Notes: generated by a model not told the origin, from the letters alone. Positions 1 through 8,940 are shown, numbered from the stretch's first letter. The stretch is 64,000 bases of DNA from UBA4427 sp046351135 (GCA_046351135.1 JAXLZA010000001.1:310001-374000); one strand, 5' to 3'. Made by a program: numbers and translations.

Positions 1-1517
1 AGCCCGAGAATCGCCTCGTCGCGATCGAGCTCCCGGCCGATCCCGGGCGCGTCGTCGACCCGTCTCCCCCGAGCGTCGTCGCGGCGGGCCACGACTTCTA
101 CGCGTCGCCCGTCTTCGATGCCGCCGGCCGCCGGCTCGCCTTCCTCGCCTGGGACCATCCGCACATGCCCTGGAACGAGACGGTGCTCGAGCAGGTCGCC
201 TGGGGGCCGGCGGGCGTGCAGGGGGACGCCGTGCGCCGGGCGGGCGGGGGCGGGGAATCGCTCTTCCAGCCGGGCTTCGCGCCGGACGGTGCGCTCCATG
301 TCGTCACCGACCGCTCGGGCTTCTGGAACCTCGCCCGCGCGACCGAGTCCGGCCTGCGCCCCGTCCACGCGCTCGCGGCCGAGCTCGGACGACCGCAATG
401 GGTCTTCGGGCTCTCGACCTGGGCCGGGCTCGACGGCGATCGCGTGCTCGCGAGCGCGACGCGCGCAGGGCTCGACGAGCTGGGGATCCTCTCGCTCGCG
501 AGCGGTGGATTCGAGCCGCTCGGCTTCGACTTCGTGACGGCGGGCGGGCTCGCGGCGGGGGCCGGCTTCGCCGCGTGCGTCGCGGCGAAGCCGGGCTCGG
601 CGCTCGCGCTCTACATCTGGTCGCTCGCGGGCGGTTCGCCCGTCTGCGTGCGGGACGCGGGGGGGCCGGTGATCGAGGACGGGACGCTGAGCCGCGCGGA
701 GGCGCTCGAGATCCCGCGGCCCGACGGCCGGAAGACCTTCGCGTTCTTCTACCGCCCTGCCTCCGCGGCATGCGAGGGACCGACGGGCGAGCGTCCCCCG
801 CTCCTCGTCAAGAGCCACGGCGGCCCGACCTCGGCGGCCTCCGCGGGCTTCGATCCGCGCATCCAGTTCTGGACCAGCCGCGGCTTCGCCGTCGTCGACG
901 TCAACTACGCCGGCTCGTCGGGCTACGGGCGCGCCTATCGCGACCGGCTCGAGCGCGCCTGGGGCGTCGAGGACGTGGCGGACTGCGTCGACGTCGCCCG
1001 CGCCCTCGCCGCCGAAGGCCGCGTCGACGGCGAGCGCCTCGCGATCACCGGCGGCAGCGCGGGCGGCTTCACGACGCTGTGTGCGCTCACCTTCCACGAC
1101 GTCTTCCGCGCCGGCGCGAGCCACTACGGCATCGGCGACCTCGAGGCCCTCGTCCGCGACACCCACAAATTCGAGTCCCGCTACACCGACTGGCTCGTCG
1201 GCCGCTGGCCCGAGGAGCGGGCGCGCTACGTCGAGCGCTCGCCGATCCACCACGTGGATCGGCTGCACTGTCCGGTGATCTTCTTTCAGGGGCTCGAGGA
1301 TCGGGTCGTGCCCCCGAACCAGGCGGAGGCGATGGTGCGCGTGCTCGCGAGCCGGGGGCTCGCCCACGCCTACGTGCCCTTCCCCGGAGAGGGCCACGGC
1401 TTCCGCCGCGCCGAGAACATCCGAACGGCCCTCGATGGAGAGCTCTTCTTCTACGCGAAGGTCTTCGGCTTCGAGGCGCCGCAGCCGGCCGGCGTCGAGT
1501 GGGTCGGGGCGCGGTGA
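1..1517 (+). CDS. S9 family (prolyl oligopeptidase-like) serine peptidase, C-terminal 504 residues; 5' end outside window
   Basis: The reading frame is already open at base 3, so the gene starts before the window. The visible part holds the end of a beta-propeller and then an alpha/beta-hydrolase peptidase domain. The nucleophile motif GGSAGGF has its Ser at visible codon 352, the acid is Asp 433 (GLEDRVVPPN) and the catalytic His is 465 (EGHGF). This order and spacing is that of the S9C acylaminoacyl-peptidase/dipeptidyl-peptidase group, which removes short or blocked peptides from oligopeptides. No membrane segment is visible in this part. The stop TGA (1515-1517) overlaps the ATG of the next gene, so the two are probably cotranscribed. 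The family call is firm; substrate is unknown. Confidence 0.9.
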   Translation, partial: PENRLVAIELPADPGRVVDPSPPSVVAAGHDFYASPVFDAAGRRLAFLAWDHPHMPWNETVLEQVAWGPAGVQGDAVRRAGGGGESLFQPGFAPDGALHVVTDRSGFWNLARATESGLRPVHALAAELGRPQWVFGLSTWAGLDGDRVLASATRAGLDELGILSLASGGFEPLGFDFVTAGGLAAGAGFAACVAAKPGSALALYIWSLAGGSPVCVRDAGGPVIEDGTLSRAEALEIPRPDGRKTFAFFYRPASAACEGPTGERPPLLVKSHGGPTSAASAGFDPRIQFWTSRGFAVVDVNYAGSSGYGRAYRDRLERAWGVEDVADCVDVARALAAEGRVDGERLAITGGSAGGFTTLCALTFHDVFRAGASHYGIGDLEALVRDTHKFESRYTDWLVGRWPEERARYVERSPIHHVDRLHCPVIFFQGLEDRVVPPNQAEAMVRVLASRGLAHAYVPFPGEGHGFRRAENIRTALDGELFFYAKVFGFEAPQPAGVEWVGAR

Positions 1518-2647
1518 TGAAGATGGGCCGGCGCAGACGCGCGCCGACGCCGCCGGCGGCGATCGGGCCCGCCGTCTGCGGCGGCACAGGCGCCGGGCGA
1601 CGCGCCGCGACGGCCGCGCTCGGGGCCGGGATGGTCGCGGTCCTCGCGCTCGCCTGCGTTCCGACGCGCGGGGGCTGGGACGTGGACGGCCTCCGCCGGG
1701 CGCGACCGGCGATCGCCGCGCTCCCGGGCGAGCGCATCGGCGACCTCGTTCCGTTCCCCGCGCTGGCGCTCGACGCCGAAGAGGCCAGCGAGCGGGTCGA
1801 GCTCGTCGCCTGCCGCTTCCCGGCGCCGTCGACGTTGCGAGTGGCCACGCTGGGGGCGGGCTGGTGGGAGGAGGCCGGTGGGCCGGCGCTGAGCGCGCTC
1901 GCGTCGGCGCTTGAGCCCGAGGGTCTCGCGCTGCGGCGCGTCGCGGACGCGGAGACCGAGGCGGTCGGAATCCGGATCGAGGCCTTCCACGGCGAGGGCC
2001 CCGAGCTGCCCGAAGGTCTCGGCGACACGCTCGTCGAATGCGACGTCGCCCCGCGCCCCGCCGACGCGGGGCCGCGCGGGCGGATCCTCCGCGCCGAGGT
2101 CCGCATGCGTCGCTCGGGACGCGACGCGGCGGGGCGTCTGCGGAGCGCGAGCGAGGCGGAGTGGGCCGGTGCACTGCTGCACGAGCTCGGCCACGCTCTC
2201 GGCTATGCGGGCCACGCCGCCACCGGAGACTCGATCTTCGTCCGCGACGAGTTCGAGCTGCGAAACGTCGGTCGCCGGGTCCTGCGCGGAGAGCCCCTGG
2301 AGGATGCGACGCTCCGCGCGCTCCTCGCGCTCGAGCCGGGCGAGTGGCTCGGGGCGCGCCGGCTCGAAGAGCGGGACGCGGACTGGGTGCGCGCGGTGCG
2401 GGCGCTCGATCGGCGCTGGCGCGACGCCGGGGGGCGGCGAGTCGAGGTCGTGGCGTCGGTGGGCGATCGCGAGGCGCGCTGGAGCGTGCGTTATGCGGAC
2501 GGCCGCCGGCTCGGGCTGCGCTTCCCGGGCTGGCCGGATCGCTTGCGGGAAGGGCGCGAGCTGCTCGTCTTCCCCGATCGCGAGACCCTCGCCGCGCTGC
2601 GCGCGTCCTTGCAGGACGGGGAGGCGGAGTCGGGCATCAGCCCTTGA
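1517..2647 (+). CDS. Putative metzincin-type zinc metalloprotease, exported (probable lipoprotein)
   Basis: 376 residues. The ATG at 1517 overlaps the preceding stop (ATGA), which fixes the start. A basic N-terminus is followed by a hydrophobic stretch ending ALAC, an imperfect lipobox with Cys at about residue 51; a lipoprotein is likely but not certain. The complete metzincin zinc site HELGHALGYAGH is present at residues 222-233 (HExxHxxGxxH). No Met-turn was identified with confidence. The motif indicates a matrixin-like peptidase; the rest of the sequence is not recognised. Placement directly after an S9 peptidase suggests a shared role in peptide or envelope protein turnover, but that is inference. 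Its end overlaps the convergent DnaJ-domain gene by 11 bp. Confidence 0.75.
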   Translation: MKMGRRRRAPTPPAAIGPAVCGGTGAGRRAATAALGAGMVAVLALACVPTRGGWDVDGLRRARPAIAALPGERIGDLVPFPALALDAEEASERVELVACRFPAPSTLRVATLGAGWWEEAGGPALSALASALEPEGLALRRVADAETEAVGIRIEAFHGEGPELPEGLGDTLVECDVAPRPADAGPRGRILRAEVRMRRSGRDAAGRLRSASEAEWAGALLHELGHALGYAGHAATGDSIFVRDEFELRNVGRRVLRGEPLEDATLRALLALEPGEWLGARRLEERDADWVRAVRALDRRWRDAGGRRVEVVASVGDREARWSVRYADGRRLGLRFPGWPDRLREGRELLVFPDRETLAALRASLQDGEAESGISP

Positions 2648-4142
2648 GCGTGGCCTCGAGGGTCCGTGCCCGACCGATCAGGTCGGCCGCGACCGCCTCC
2701 TCGCCGAGGGCGCGCAGGACCATGCCGAACCGGAACATCGTGACGGCGTCCTGGGGCGCGTGCTGGTGCGCGTACTCGAGGTGCGGGCGGGCCGCGGCCG
2801 GATCCGAGGCGGGCTGCTTGTAGAGCGCCCAGCCGAGCGCCGAGCGATAGGCCGGCTCGTCGGGCCACAGCTCCACCGCCGGCTGCAGGTATTCGAGCGC
2901 CCCCTGGAAGTTGCCCATCTTGAGGAGGATCTCGCCCTTGCGGAACGAGGTCTCGGCCTGGGCGAGGCGCGCGGTGTCGATCTCGGGCTCGCCGCTCGTC
3001 CCCCGATCGTAGGCGGCCTTCTTGTCGGGATCGGAGAGGATCTCGAACGCCTCGGAGACCCGACCGAAGACCCGCGCCGCCTTGTCCTCGAGACCGGCGA
3101 GCCCCTTGCGAGCGAGGGAGTCCGGGTGGTAGCGCTTGGCGGCCTTGAAGTAGGCCTTCTTGATCTCGGCCGCACTCGCGCTCGCGTCGAGGCCGAGCAC
3201 CGCGTAGTGGTCGAGCTTCGCGAGGCCGGCGGCGAGCCGCTCGATGTCCTCGCGCAGGGCCTCGGTCTCCCGATCGAGCGCGGCGGGCGCCACGGCGGTC
3301 CCGGGCCCGGTGGCCCCGCCCGTCGCGGCGCTCGCGGCGGGCGCTTCGGCGACGACGTCGAGCTCGAACTCGAGCTCCGCCTCGGGGCTCGAGACGAGTC
3401 GGGCCTCGCCCTCGCGCAGGATGCCCGCTTGCCACAGCGTCCACAGCGTCGCCGCCGCGAGCGGATCGCCCGACGCCTCGCCGAGCACCCGGCCGAGGGG
3501 CGCGCTGCCGTCGAGGCGCTGCACGACCTTCGCCGCGAGCGGGCCGGCCTCGGCGAGACGCTGGGCGACGCGCCGGAGGCGCGGTGCGACGTCGGCGCGA
3601 TGGCTCGAGATCGCCATCACGGCGGAGAGCAGGCGCTCGGTCCCCCAGCGCTTCGCGAGCTGGGATTGGATCAAGGCGAGCACGTCGTAGGGCTTCGCGT
3701 TGGCGGGCACCGGTCCGTCGAGGGGAATCCACTGGTAGACGCCGGTCTGCCACTCGAAGGTCTGGGCGAGCTGCTCGCGGCAGGTCGCGCGGATCGTCTG
3801 GTAGAGCGCCTTCGCCTCGACGAGCTTGAGCGCGAGGGCCGCGGAGGCGTGGCTGCACTCGCGTTCGCTGGCGAACTGCTCGAGCCGCCTGCGATCGGCG
3901 GCCTGGATCTGGCCGGTGCTCTCGAGGGCACGGGCGAGGGCGTCGGGCTCGCCCTTCGCCTCGACCGCGATTGGAGAGCCCTCGTGGACGGTGACGAGCC
4001 GCTCGCTCTTGCCGTGGGCGAGGCGCAGGCGACCGCTGCGCCGCGCGCGCCAGGCCTCGGCGAGCAGCTGCGGGACGCCGACCTTCTCGAGCGTGCCCTC
4101 GTCGGGTGTCGCGCGTCGGCTCGGCTTCGGGATCTCGCTCAT
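2637..4142 (-). CDS. PatA-N-like (DUF4388-type) / J-domain / TPR protein
   Basis: 501 residues. The N-terminal 150 residues resemble the DUF4388/PATAN module of delta-proteobacterial signalling proteins (GTLEKVGVPQLLAEAW, then a region on response to stored cues). A central J domain (about residues 310-380) contains the invariant HPD in RYHPDSLAR and the helix ending EAFEILSDPDKKAAYD. The C-terminus has TPR-like helices (FRKGEILLKMGNFQGALEYL, then ALGWALYK). J domains stimulate Hsp70 ATPase, so the protein probably recruits DnaK to clients held by the TPR region; no DnaK gene is nearby. It is not a classical DnaJ: there is no Gly/Phe region or zinc-binding CxxCxGxG. It is the last gene of a minus-strand group of signalling genes. 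Confidence 0.8.
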   Translation of the reverse strand: MSEIPKPSRRATPDEGTLEKVGVPQLLAEAWRARRSGRLRLAHGKSERLVTVHEGSPIAVEAKGEPDALARALESTGQIQAADRRRLEQFASERECSHASAALALKLVEAKALYQTIRATCREQLAQTFEWQTGVYQWIPLDGPVPANAKPYDVLALIQSQLAKRWGTERLLSAVMAISSHRADVAPRLRRVAQRLAEAGPLAAKVVQRLDGSAPLGRVLGEASGDPLAAATLWTLWQAGILREGEARLVSSPEAELEFELDVVAEAPAASAATGGATGPGTAVAPAALDRETEALREDIERLAAGLAKLDHYAVLGLDASASAAEIKKAYFKAAKRYHPDSLARKGLAGLEDKAARVFGRVSEAFEILSDPDKKAAYDRGTSGEPEIDTARLAQAETSFRKGEILLKMGNFQGALEYLQPAVELWPDEPAYRSALGWALYKQPASDPAAARPHLEYAHQHAPQDAVTMFRFGMVLRALGEEAVAADLIGRARTLEATLKG

Positions 4143-4203
4143 CGGCGGCTCGTTCGGTGGGGCGGCGTCCGGGCCGGGCCCGGGTAGCAGGCCGCAGGCG
4201 CGG

Positions 4204-5268
4204 TCAGAGGATGTGGCGCTGCGCGTCGGCGATCTGGAAGGCGGTGGCGATCGCCTCGGAGAGGTCCTTGCGCAGGATCAGGTGCGACGACTCGAGGCTC
4301 GCGATCGCGGCCTCCGAGCCGGCCGAGATGCCCGTGATCAGGCCCTGCGCGTTCCAGGACTCGATCGTCTCGAGGACCTGCTCGAGGGCGGCGGCGCCGA
4401 AGCCCTCGTCGAGGGGGCGCTCGCGCAGATCCACGACCACGCTGCGGATCTCGCCGATGCCCGGGTCGCGGCCCAGCATGTCGACGGTGCCCAGCGCCTC
4501 CTCGAGGGTCGTGAAGGGCAGCACCATCACCGGTCGCCAGATGTGGACCACCGGCTGGGTGCGGTCGAAGCGTCCGTCGCCCCCGATCGCCGCGCCGGCG
4601 GCGGGGCGATCGCGCCGTTCGATCGGCGGTCGCAGGGCGAGCTTGCGGAAGGCGTCGAAGGGGACCTCGGCGAGCAGCCAGGCGAGCTCGGGATCCCGCT
4701 CGGCGGCGCGACCCGTCGCTTCGATCACCTCGAAACGGCAGCGGCTCCCGCCGGCCGCCGCGCACTCGAGCTCCCGGGCGACGAGCGCGCGGTCGAGGGT
4801 GCCGGAGAGCCAACCCGACGTGTAGCCCGCGGAGAGCGAGCAGGCCGGGGCCGAGGCCATGTCGAGGCGCGAGATGCGCGCGGCCGCCTCGTGGCACTCG
4901 GGCCAGTGGCCGGAGAGGGCGAGGGCACCGTCGCGTCGGTTCACGAGGCCGGCCGACCAGCTCATCACGAGGGCCGTCGTGTCGGGGCTCTCGGGCCCGG
5001 TGGCCGACGCGTCCTCGCCGTGGCGGCGGCAGCAGCGCGCCGCGTCGCGCAGGCCGTGGAGCATGCCGATCTGGAAGAGCGCGAGACCGGCGTTGCGGGG
5101 GCCGAGCTCGTCCTCGAGCTCGACGAGCAGCGAGGCGAGGAAGCGACCGTCGACGAACAGCTTCGGGTCGTTCATCAGGACGGTGTCGGGTCCGAAGCCG
5201 AGCGCGGTCAGCATCGCGAGCGGATCGGTCGGCGTGGGCGGGACGGGGGGCTTCGGGGGGTGACTCAC
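4204..5268 (-). CDS. V4R-domain sensor protein with C-terminal STAS-like region
   Basis: 354 residues from a GTG at 5268. The longer upstream frame runs into the preceding response regulator gene, and a GAAGG-type site lies just upstream of this GTG. Residues 20-175 match the XylR-N/V4R small-molecule binding module: LFVDGRFLASLLVELEDELG, then LSAGYTSGWLSG and a Cys-rich zinc-type pattern ELECAAAGGSRCRFEV. The C-terminal 110 residues contain a strand-helix pattern with VVVDLRERPLD, resembling a STAS/anti-sigma antagonist fold; this part is tentative. The protein probably senses a hydrophobic ligand and passes the signal through protein contacts, since no DNA-binding domain is visible. It sits 17 bp after the HD-GYP regulator and is probably in the same operon. 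Confidence 0.75.
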   Translation of the reverse strand: MSHPPKPPVPPTPTDPLAMLTALGFGPDTVLMNDPKLFVDGRFLASLLVELEDELGPRNAGLALFQIGMLHGLRDAARCCRRHGEDASATGPESPDTTALVMSWSAGLVNRRDGALALSGHWPECHEAAARISRLDMASAPACSLSAGYTSGWLSGTLDRALVARELECAAAGGSRCRFEVIEATGRAAERDPELAWLLAEVPFDAFRKLALRPPIERRDRPAAGAAIGGDGRFDRTQPVVHIWRPVMVLPFTTLEEALGTVDMLGRDPGIGEIRSVVVDLRERPLDEGFGAAALEQVLETIESWNAQGLITGISAGSEAAIASLESSHLILRKDLSEAIATAFQIADAQRHIL

Positions 5269-5285
5269 GGTGGGGGCCTTCGCGA

Positions 5286-6413
5286 CTAGCCTTCGATGAA
5301 CGCGTAGATGTCGAACTTCTGGTCCTTCGAGATGAAGGACTCGCCCTCCTGCTCGAGCAGCTTCAGGAAGGCCTGGACGACGACGGGATCGAACTGCGTG
5401 CCCGAGAACTTGTGGAGCTCGCGGGTCACGGCTTCGAGCGGGAGCGCCCGGCGATACGGGCGGTCGGAGGTCATCGCCTCGATGGTGTCCGCCACCACGA
5501 TCACGCGGGAGGGCAGCGGGATCTGGTCGCCGGCGAGGCGGTCGGGATAGCCGCGGGAGCAGCCGTCGTACCACTCGTGGTGGTGGCGCACGCAGGGCAC
5601 GACGCTGCGCAGGAACTCGACGGGCTCGAGGATCTTCGCGCCGATCTCCGGGTGGCGCATGATCTCCGCGTACTCGACGTCGTCGAGGCGGTCGGGCTTC
5701 GTGATGATGGCGTCGGGGATGCCGATCTTGCCGACGTCGTGGAGCAGGCCCGCGAAGTAGACCCGCTCGATCATGTCCTTGCGCAGCATCATCTGGCGCG
5801 CGATGCGGGAGGAGTAGACGGCGACCCGCTCGGAGTGGCCGCGGGTGTAGGCGTCCTTCGCGTCGATCGCCTCGGCCAGCGCGCGGATGGTCTGGATGTA
5901 GGCGGTGCGCAGCTCCTGGTTCTTGCCGTCGAGCTGCTTGGTCCGCTCGCGGACCTTCTCCTCCAGGTTCTTGTTCATGTCCTGGAGCTTGAAGTTCTGC
6001 TCGCGGGTGACCTGGTTCAGGCGCTTGATCTCAGCCTTCAGGTCGTAGTGGTCGAAGGCCTGGCGGAGCGTCGCCTTGAGCTCGTCGTCGTTCCAGGGCT
6101 TGGTGATCAGGCGGTAGATCTCGCCCTTGTTGATCGCCTCGACGGCGATCGTCATGTCCGTGTAGCCGGTCAGCATCATGCGCACGACGTCGCCGTGGCG
6201 ATCGCGGACCGAGGAGAGGAAGTCGACGCCGCTCATCTGGGGCATGCGCTGATCGGAGACCACGACCTGGGGCTCGTAGCGGTCGATCAGGTCGAAGGCG
6301 TCCGCGGGCGTCGACGCGGCGAGCACCTGGATCGGCTCGTGCCGAAGCAGGCGCTGGAGGGCCTTCAAGATGTTCACTTCGTCGTCGACGAAGAGGACCG
6401 TGTGATCCTGCAC
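5286..6413 (-). CDS. Response regulator with HD-GYP phosphodiesterase domain
   Basis: 375 residues. The GTG at 6413 has an AGGGAG site 8 bp upstream and starts just before the receiver domain (VLFVDDE). The REC domain (residues 1-125) keeps the acidic pocket, the phospho-acceptor Asp in VVVSDQRMP and the conserved Lys in ITKPWNDDE. A coiled coil (about 135-175) links to an HD-GYP domain: HSERVAVYSSR, HDVGKIG, HHHEWYD, a GYP triplet and DTIEAMTSDRPYR. This set is expected to hydrolyse cyclic di-GMP. The spacing of HHEWYD to GYP carries three extra residues (CSR), a mild deviation. It resembles the RpfG-type regulators usually paired with hybrid kinases; a REC-kinase with the same receiver type lies at 35.0-36.7 kb. 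Confidence 0.93.
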   Translation of the reverse strand: MQDHTVLFVDDEVNILKALQRLLRHEPIQVLAASTPADAFDLIDRYEPQVVVSDQRMPQMSGVDFLSSVRDRHGDVVRMMLTGYTDMTIAVEAINKGEIYRLITKPWNDDELKATLRQAFDHYDLKAEIKRLNQVTREQNFKLQDMNKNLEEKVRERTKQLDGKNQELRTAYIQTIRALAEAIDAKDAYTRGHSERVAVYSSRIARQMMLRKDMIERVYFAGLLHDVGKIGIPDAIITKPDRLDDVEYAEIMRHPEIGAKILEPVEFLRSVVPCVRHHHEWYDGCSRGYPDRLAGDQIPLPSRVIVVADTIEAMTSDRPYRRALPLEAVTRELHKFSGTQFDPVVVQAFLKLLEQEGESFISKDQKFDIYAFIEG

Positions 6414-6746
6414 CGCGGCTCCCTGATGGCCATCGGATCCGAGTCGCGTCCGCCCGCCCGCCACCGGGGCTCGGGCACCGGACGCACCCCCGGCCATGCC
6501 CGCTTCTATCGGCCGGCAATCGGCGTCGCGTGAGGAATCGCTGCATTCGGGTCGGCTGGAACGGGCCGCCGGTCCGCCGGTCCCCCCGCCGCGCGCAGGG
6601 CGGCCGCATCCGCGGAGCACACGGCGCGCGCGAGGCCGGCACCGACCGCGCGCGCCCGCGCGATGCGCCGGGCGGGACGGTGCTCGAGCCCGACGCCCGG
6701 GGCATTTGGTCTCGGCGCTCGGGATCGGGGGCGGGAGCGCTCGAGA
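6414..6746. other. Intergenic region upstream of the HD-GYP regulator
   Basis: 333 bp without a supportable gene. Open frames here have no ribosome site and no recognisable protein. It presumably holds the minus-strand promoter of the REC-HD-GYP/V4R/DnaJ group and the 3' end signals of the AAA+ gene. No convincing sigma-70, sigma-54 or terminator pattern was found. Confidence 0.4.
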
Positions 6747-7673
6747 CTAGAGGTAGTTGCCGCCGTCCATGTGGATGCGGGTGTGGGCCTGACGGAAGCG
6801 GCTGACCTCGCGGGAGAAGTCGTCGCTCGTGACGGGCTCGGGCCGTTCCCCCCCGGCCTCGAGCCGCGCCTTGCGCCGCAGCACGCCGTGGAGCATCCGG
6901 ACCCAGTCGCCGATCGAGGGCTCGCTCGACGTCCCGACGATCGCGGACCAGTCGATCTTCTCGAAGAGCGTCCGCCCCGCTCGGCCCTCGGCCTGGTTCG
7001 CGTGGATCTGGAGCGCCTCGATGACGTCTTCGGGGAAGATCGGATTGACCTCGATGACCCGCTCGAAGCGACCGGGCGAGACGAAGGCGTGGGGCAGGGT
7101 GTCGGGGAAGCTCGTCGCCCCGATCACGAGCGCCTTCGGGACCACGAGGGTCCGATCGATCAGCTCGAACAGGAAGTCCATGATCGGGCCCGCCGGCAGC
7201 TCACCGTGGCGGGCGGAGAGATCGTGGGCCTGGGCGTACTGGAGCTCGTCGAAGTAGACCGTGACCGGCGGCATCTCCTCGAGCGCCGCGGACCAGCCCT
7301 GGATCAGCTCGCCGATCTTGCTCGCGCCGTGGATCACGTCGAGCACGATGCGCGGCACGTCGACGCGCACGAAGGCCGTCTCGGTCCGGGCGGCGAGCGC
7401 CTCGGCGAGCATCGCCTTGCCCGAGCCGCGGCGGCCGATCATCAGCATCGCGGTGGGCGGGAAGGTGCCCCAGCGGCCATAGACTTCGGGGCTCGTCTGG
7501 GCGTAGGCGTAGGTGAGGATCTCCTCCTTCGCGGCGGCCAGGCCCCCGATCTCCTCGAAGGCGAGATCCGGGGCCGGGATGATCGCCGCGCCCCGTGCGA
7601 GCGGGTTCACGCTGCGCTGGAAGCTCGACCAGATGTTCAGGGCGCGCTCGGAGCGGATGCTTCGGTCGGACAT
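6747..7673 (-). CDS. AAA+ family ATPase (single AAA module)
   Basis: 308 residues. Motifs run in the AAA+ order: IGGLAAAKEEI before the P-loop, Walker A MIGRRGSGKA (about residue 80), Walker B VTVYFDE, sensor-1 region ATSFPDT and the SRH-like SPGRFERVIEV with its arginine finger. The Walker A ends GKA rather than GKT/S. The architecture resembles the ATPase part of FtsH/Cdc48-type enzymes but without peptidase or membrane segments. The substrate is unknown. It lies alone between the HD-GYP regulator and tRNA-Glu, on the minus strand, with 333 bp to the next gene in the same direction. Confidence 0.8.
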   Translation of the reverse strand: MSDRSIRSERALNIWSSFQRSVNPLARGAAIIPAPDLAFEEIGGLAAAKEEILTYAYAQTSPEVYGRWGTFPPTAMLMIGRRGSGKAMLAEALAARTETAFVRVDVPRIVLDVIHGASKIGELIQGWSAALEEMPPVTVYFDELQYAQAHDLSARHGELPAGPIMDFLFELIDRTLVVPKALVIGATSFPDTLPHAFVSPGRFERVIEVNPIFPEDVIEALQIHANQAEGRAGRTLFEKIDWSAIVGTSSEPSIGDWVRMLHGVLRRKARLEAGGERPEPVTSDDFSREVSRFRQAHTRIHMDGGNYL

Positions 7674-7807
7674 GGTCGGGCCAGTCTAGCCATGGCGTCG
7701 GCTGCACCGCCGGCCCGCGATCGGGTGCGCCGCGACGCCGTGTGGGCGGGGCCGGAGCGCCCAGGGTGGCCATCCGTGCGGCCTCTGCCATACTGCCGCG
7801 CCAGCGC

Positions 7808-7882
7808 GTCCCCATCGTCTAGCGGTTAGGACGTCGGCCTTTCAAGCCGATAACACGGGTTCGATCCCCGTTGGGGACGCCA
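7808..7882 (+). tRNA. tRNA-Glu (anticodon TTC)
   Basis: Cloverleaf of 75 nt including an encoded CCA. Acceptor stem GTCCCCA pairs with TGGGGAC, the discriminator is G, the anticodon loop CTTTCAA gives TTC, and the T-loop is GGTTCGATCC. The sequence is close to typical bacterial tRNA-Glu. Confidence 0.97.
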
Positions 7883-7888
7883 TTCATC

Positions 7889-7908
7889 GCGCCGTCTGAC
7901 GACGGCGC
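7889..7908. repeat. Palindromic hairpin, copy 1
   Basis: A perfect 8-bp stem (GCGCCGTC / GACGGCGC) with a 4-nt loop begins 7 bp after the tRNA-Glu CCA. It could end tRNA transcription, although no T-run follows. A nearly identical hairpin is at 7960-7978. Confidence 0.55.
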
Positions 7909-7959
7909 TGATCTCGAGCACGGCGGGCGGTCCTGGGACCGGGGGCCGTGGGTGGCTTT

Positions 7960-7978
7960 GCGCCGTCTGCGACGGCGC
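7960..7978. repeat. Palindromic hairpin, copy 2
   Basis: The same GCGCCGTC / GACGGCGC stem as at 7889-7908, with a 3-nt loop, 52 bp after the end of the first copy. It lies upstream of the amidohydrolase ribosome site, which argues against starting that gene at 7948. Confidence 0.55.
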
Positions 7979-8025
7979 TCGCCTTCGGGCGCGGGTCGGA
8001 AGGGCGTGGCGCGGAGGGGAGCGCG

Positions 8026-8940
8026 GTGCTGCCGGCGGTCGATGCGCATCATCATCTCTGGGATCTGCAGGCGAACCACTACCCTTGGCTGATGCCGGGG
8101 GCCGAGGCGCCGCCGTTTCCGAACTTCGACGAGCTGTGTCGCAACTATCTCGTCGGGGACTTCCGGGCCGACGGGGCGCGCCAGGCGATCGTGAAGTCGA
8201 TCCACGTCCAGGCCGAGCACGACGAGTCGGATCCGGTGCGCGAGACGGCCTGGCTCCAGCGCGTCGCGGATTCGCCGGAGTCCGGCGGCTTCCCCCACGC
8301 GATCGTCGCTTTCGCCGATCTGACGCAGCCAAGCGTCGAGGCGATCCTCGAGGGCCATCGACGCCACCGCAACGTCCGCGGCATCCGCCAGATGCTGAAC
8401 TTCGATCCGCGGCCTGCCGAGGGCCCGGCGCGTCACGCCCTCGACAAGCGCCGGGATCTGCTCGCCGACGCGGGCTTCCTCGCTCGATTCCCGCTGCTGC
8501 GCAAATACGATCTGTCCTTCGACCTGCAGCTCTTTCCGTGGCAGGCCCAGGCCGCCGCGAAGCTCGTCGCGGCCCATCCCGACACCTGGTTCATCGTGAA
8601 CCACACGCTGATGCCCTTCGACCGCTCCGAGGCGGGCCTCGCCCTCTGGCGCCAGGGCCTCGCGACTTTGGCCGCCTTCGAGCACGTCGCGATCAAGATC
8701 TCGGGCCTCGCCATGTCGGCCACCGGCTGGGACGGCGCGATGAGCCGCCGGCTCGCCCGCGAGACGATCGAGGTCTTCGGGCCCGGCCGCTGTCTGTTCG
8801 GGAGCAACTTCCCCGTCGATCGCATGATGATCGACTACGACACGCCGTGGAACGCCTTCCGCGAGGTCGTCGCGGACTATTCCGAGGACGAGCAGCGCGC
8901 GCTGCTCCGGGGCAACGCGGAGCGCATCTACCGGATCTGA
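8026..8940 (+). CDS. Amidohydrolase-2 family metal-dependent hydrolase (lactonase-like)
   Basis: 304 residues from GTG 8026, chosen because a GGAGGGGAG site precedes it by about 5 bp and the protein then begins VLPAVDAHHHLWD, the usual N-terminus of the family. An earlier in-frame start at 7948 would translate a hairpin. HHHLWD is the metal-binding motif of the amidohydrolase_2 superfamily (2-pyrone-4,6-dicarboxylate lactonase and fuconolactonase relatives). The C-terminal catalytic part has GSNFPVDR, where the Asp is the usual proton acceptor. Such enzymes open lactone rings in sugar or aromatic catabolism; the substrate here is not known. The gene stands alone after tRNA-Glu. Confidence 0.87.
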   Translation: MLPAVDAHHHLWDLQANHYPWLMPGAEAPPFPNFDELCRNYLVGDFRADGARQAIVKSIHVQAEHDESDPVRETAWLQRVADSPESGGFPHAIVAFADLTQPSVEAILEGHRRHRNVRGIRQMLNFDPRPAEGPARHALDKRRDLLADAGFLARFPLLRKYDLSFDLQLFPWQAQAAAKLVAAHPDTWFIVNHTLMPFDRSEAGLALWRQGLATLAAFEHVAIKISGLAMSATGWDGAMSRRLARETIEVFGPGRCLFGSNFPVDRMMIDYDTPWNAFREVVADYSEDEQRALLRGNAERIYRI

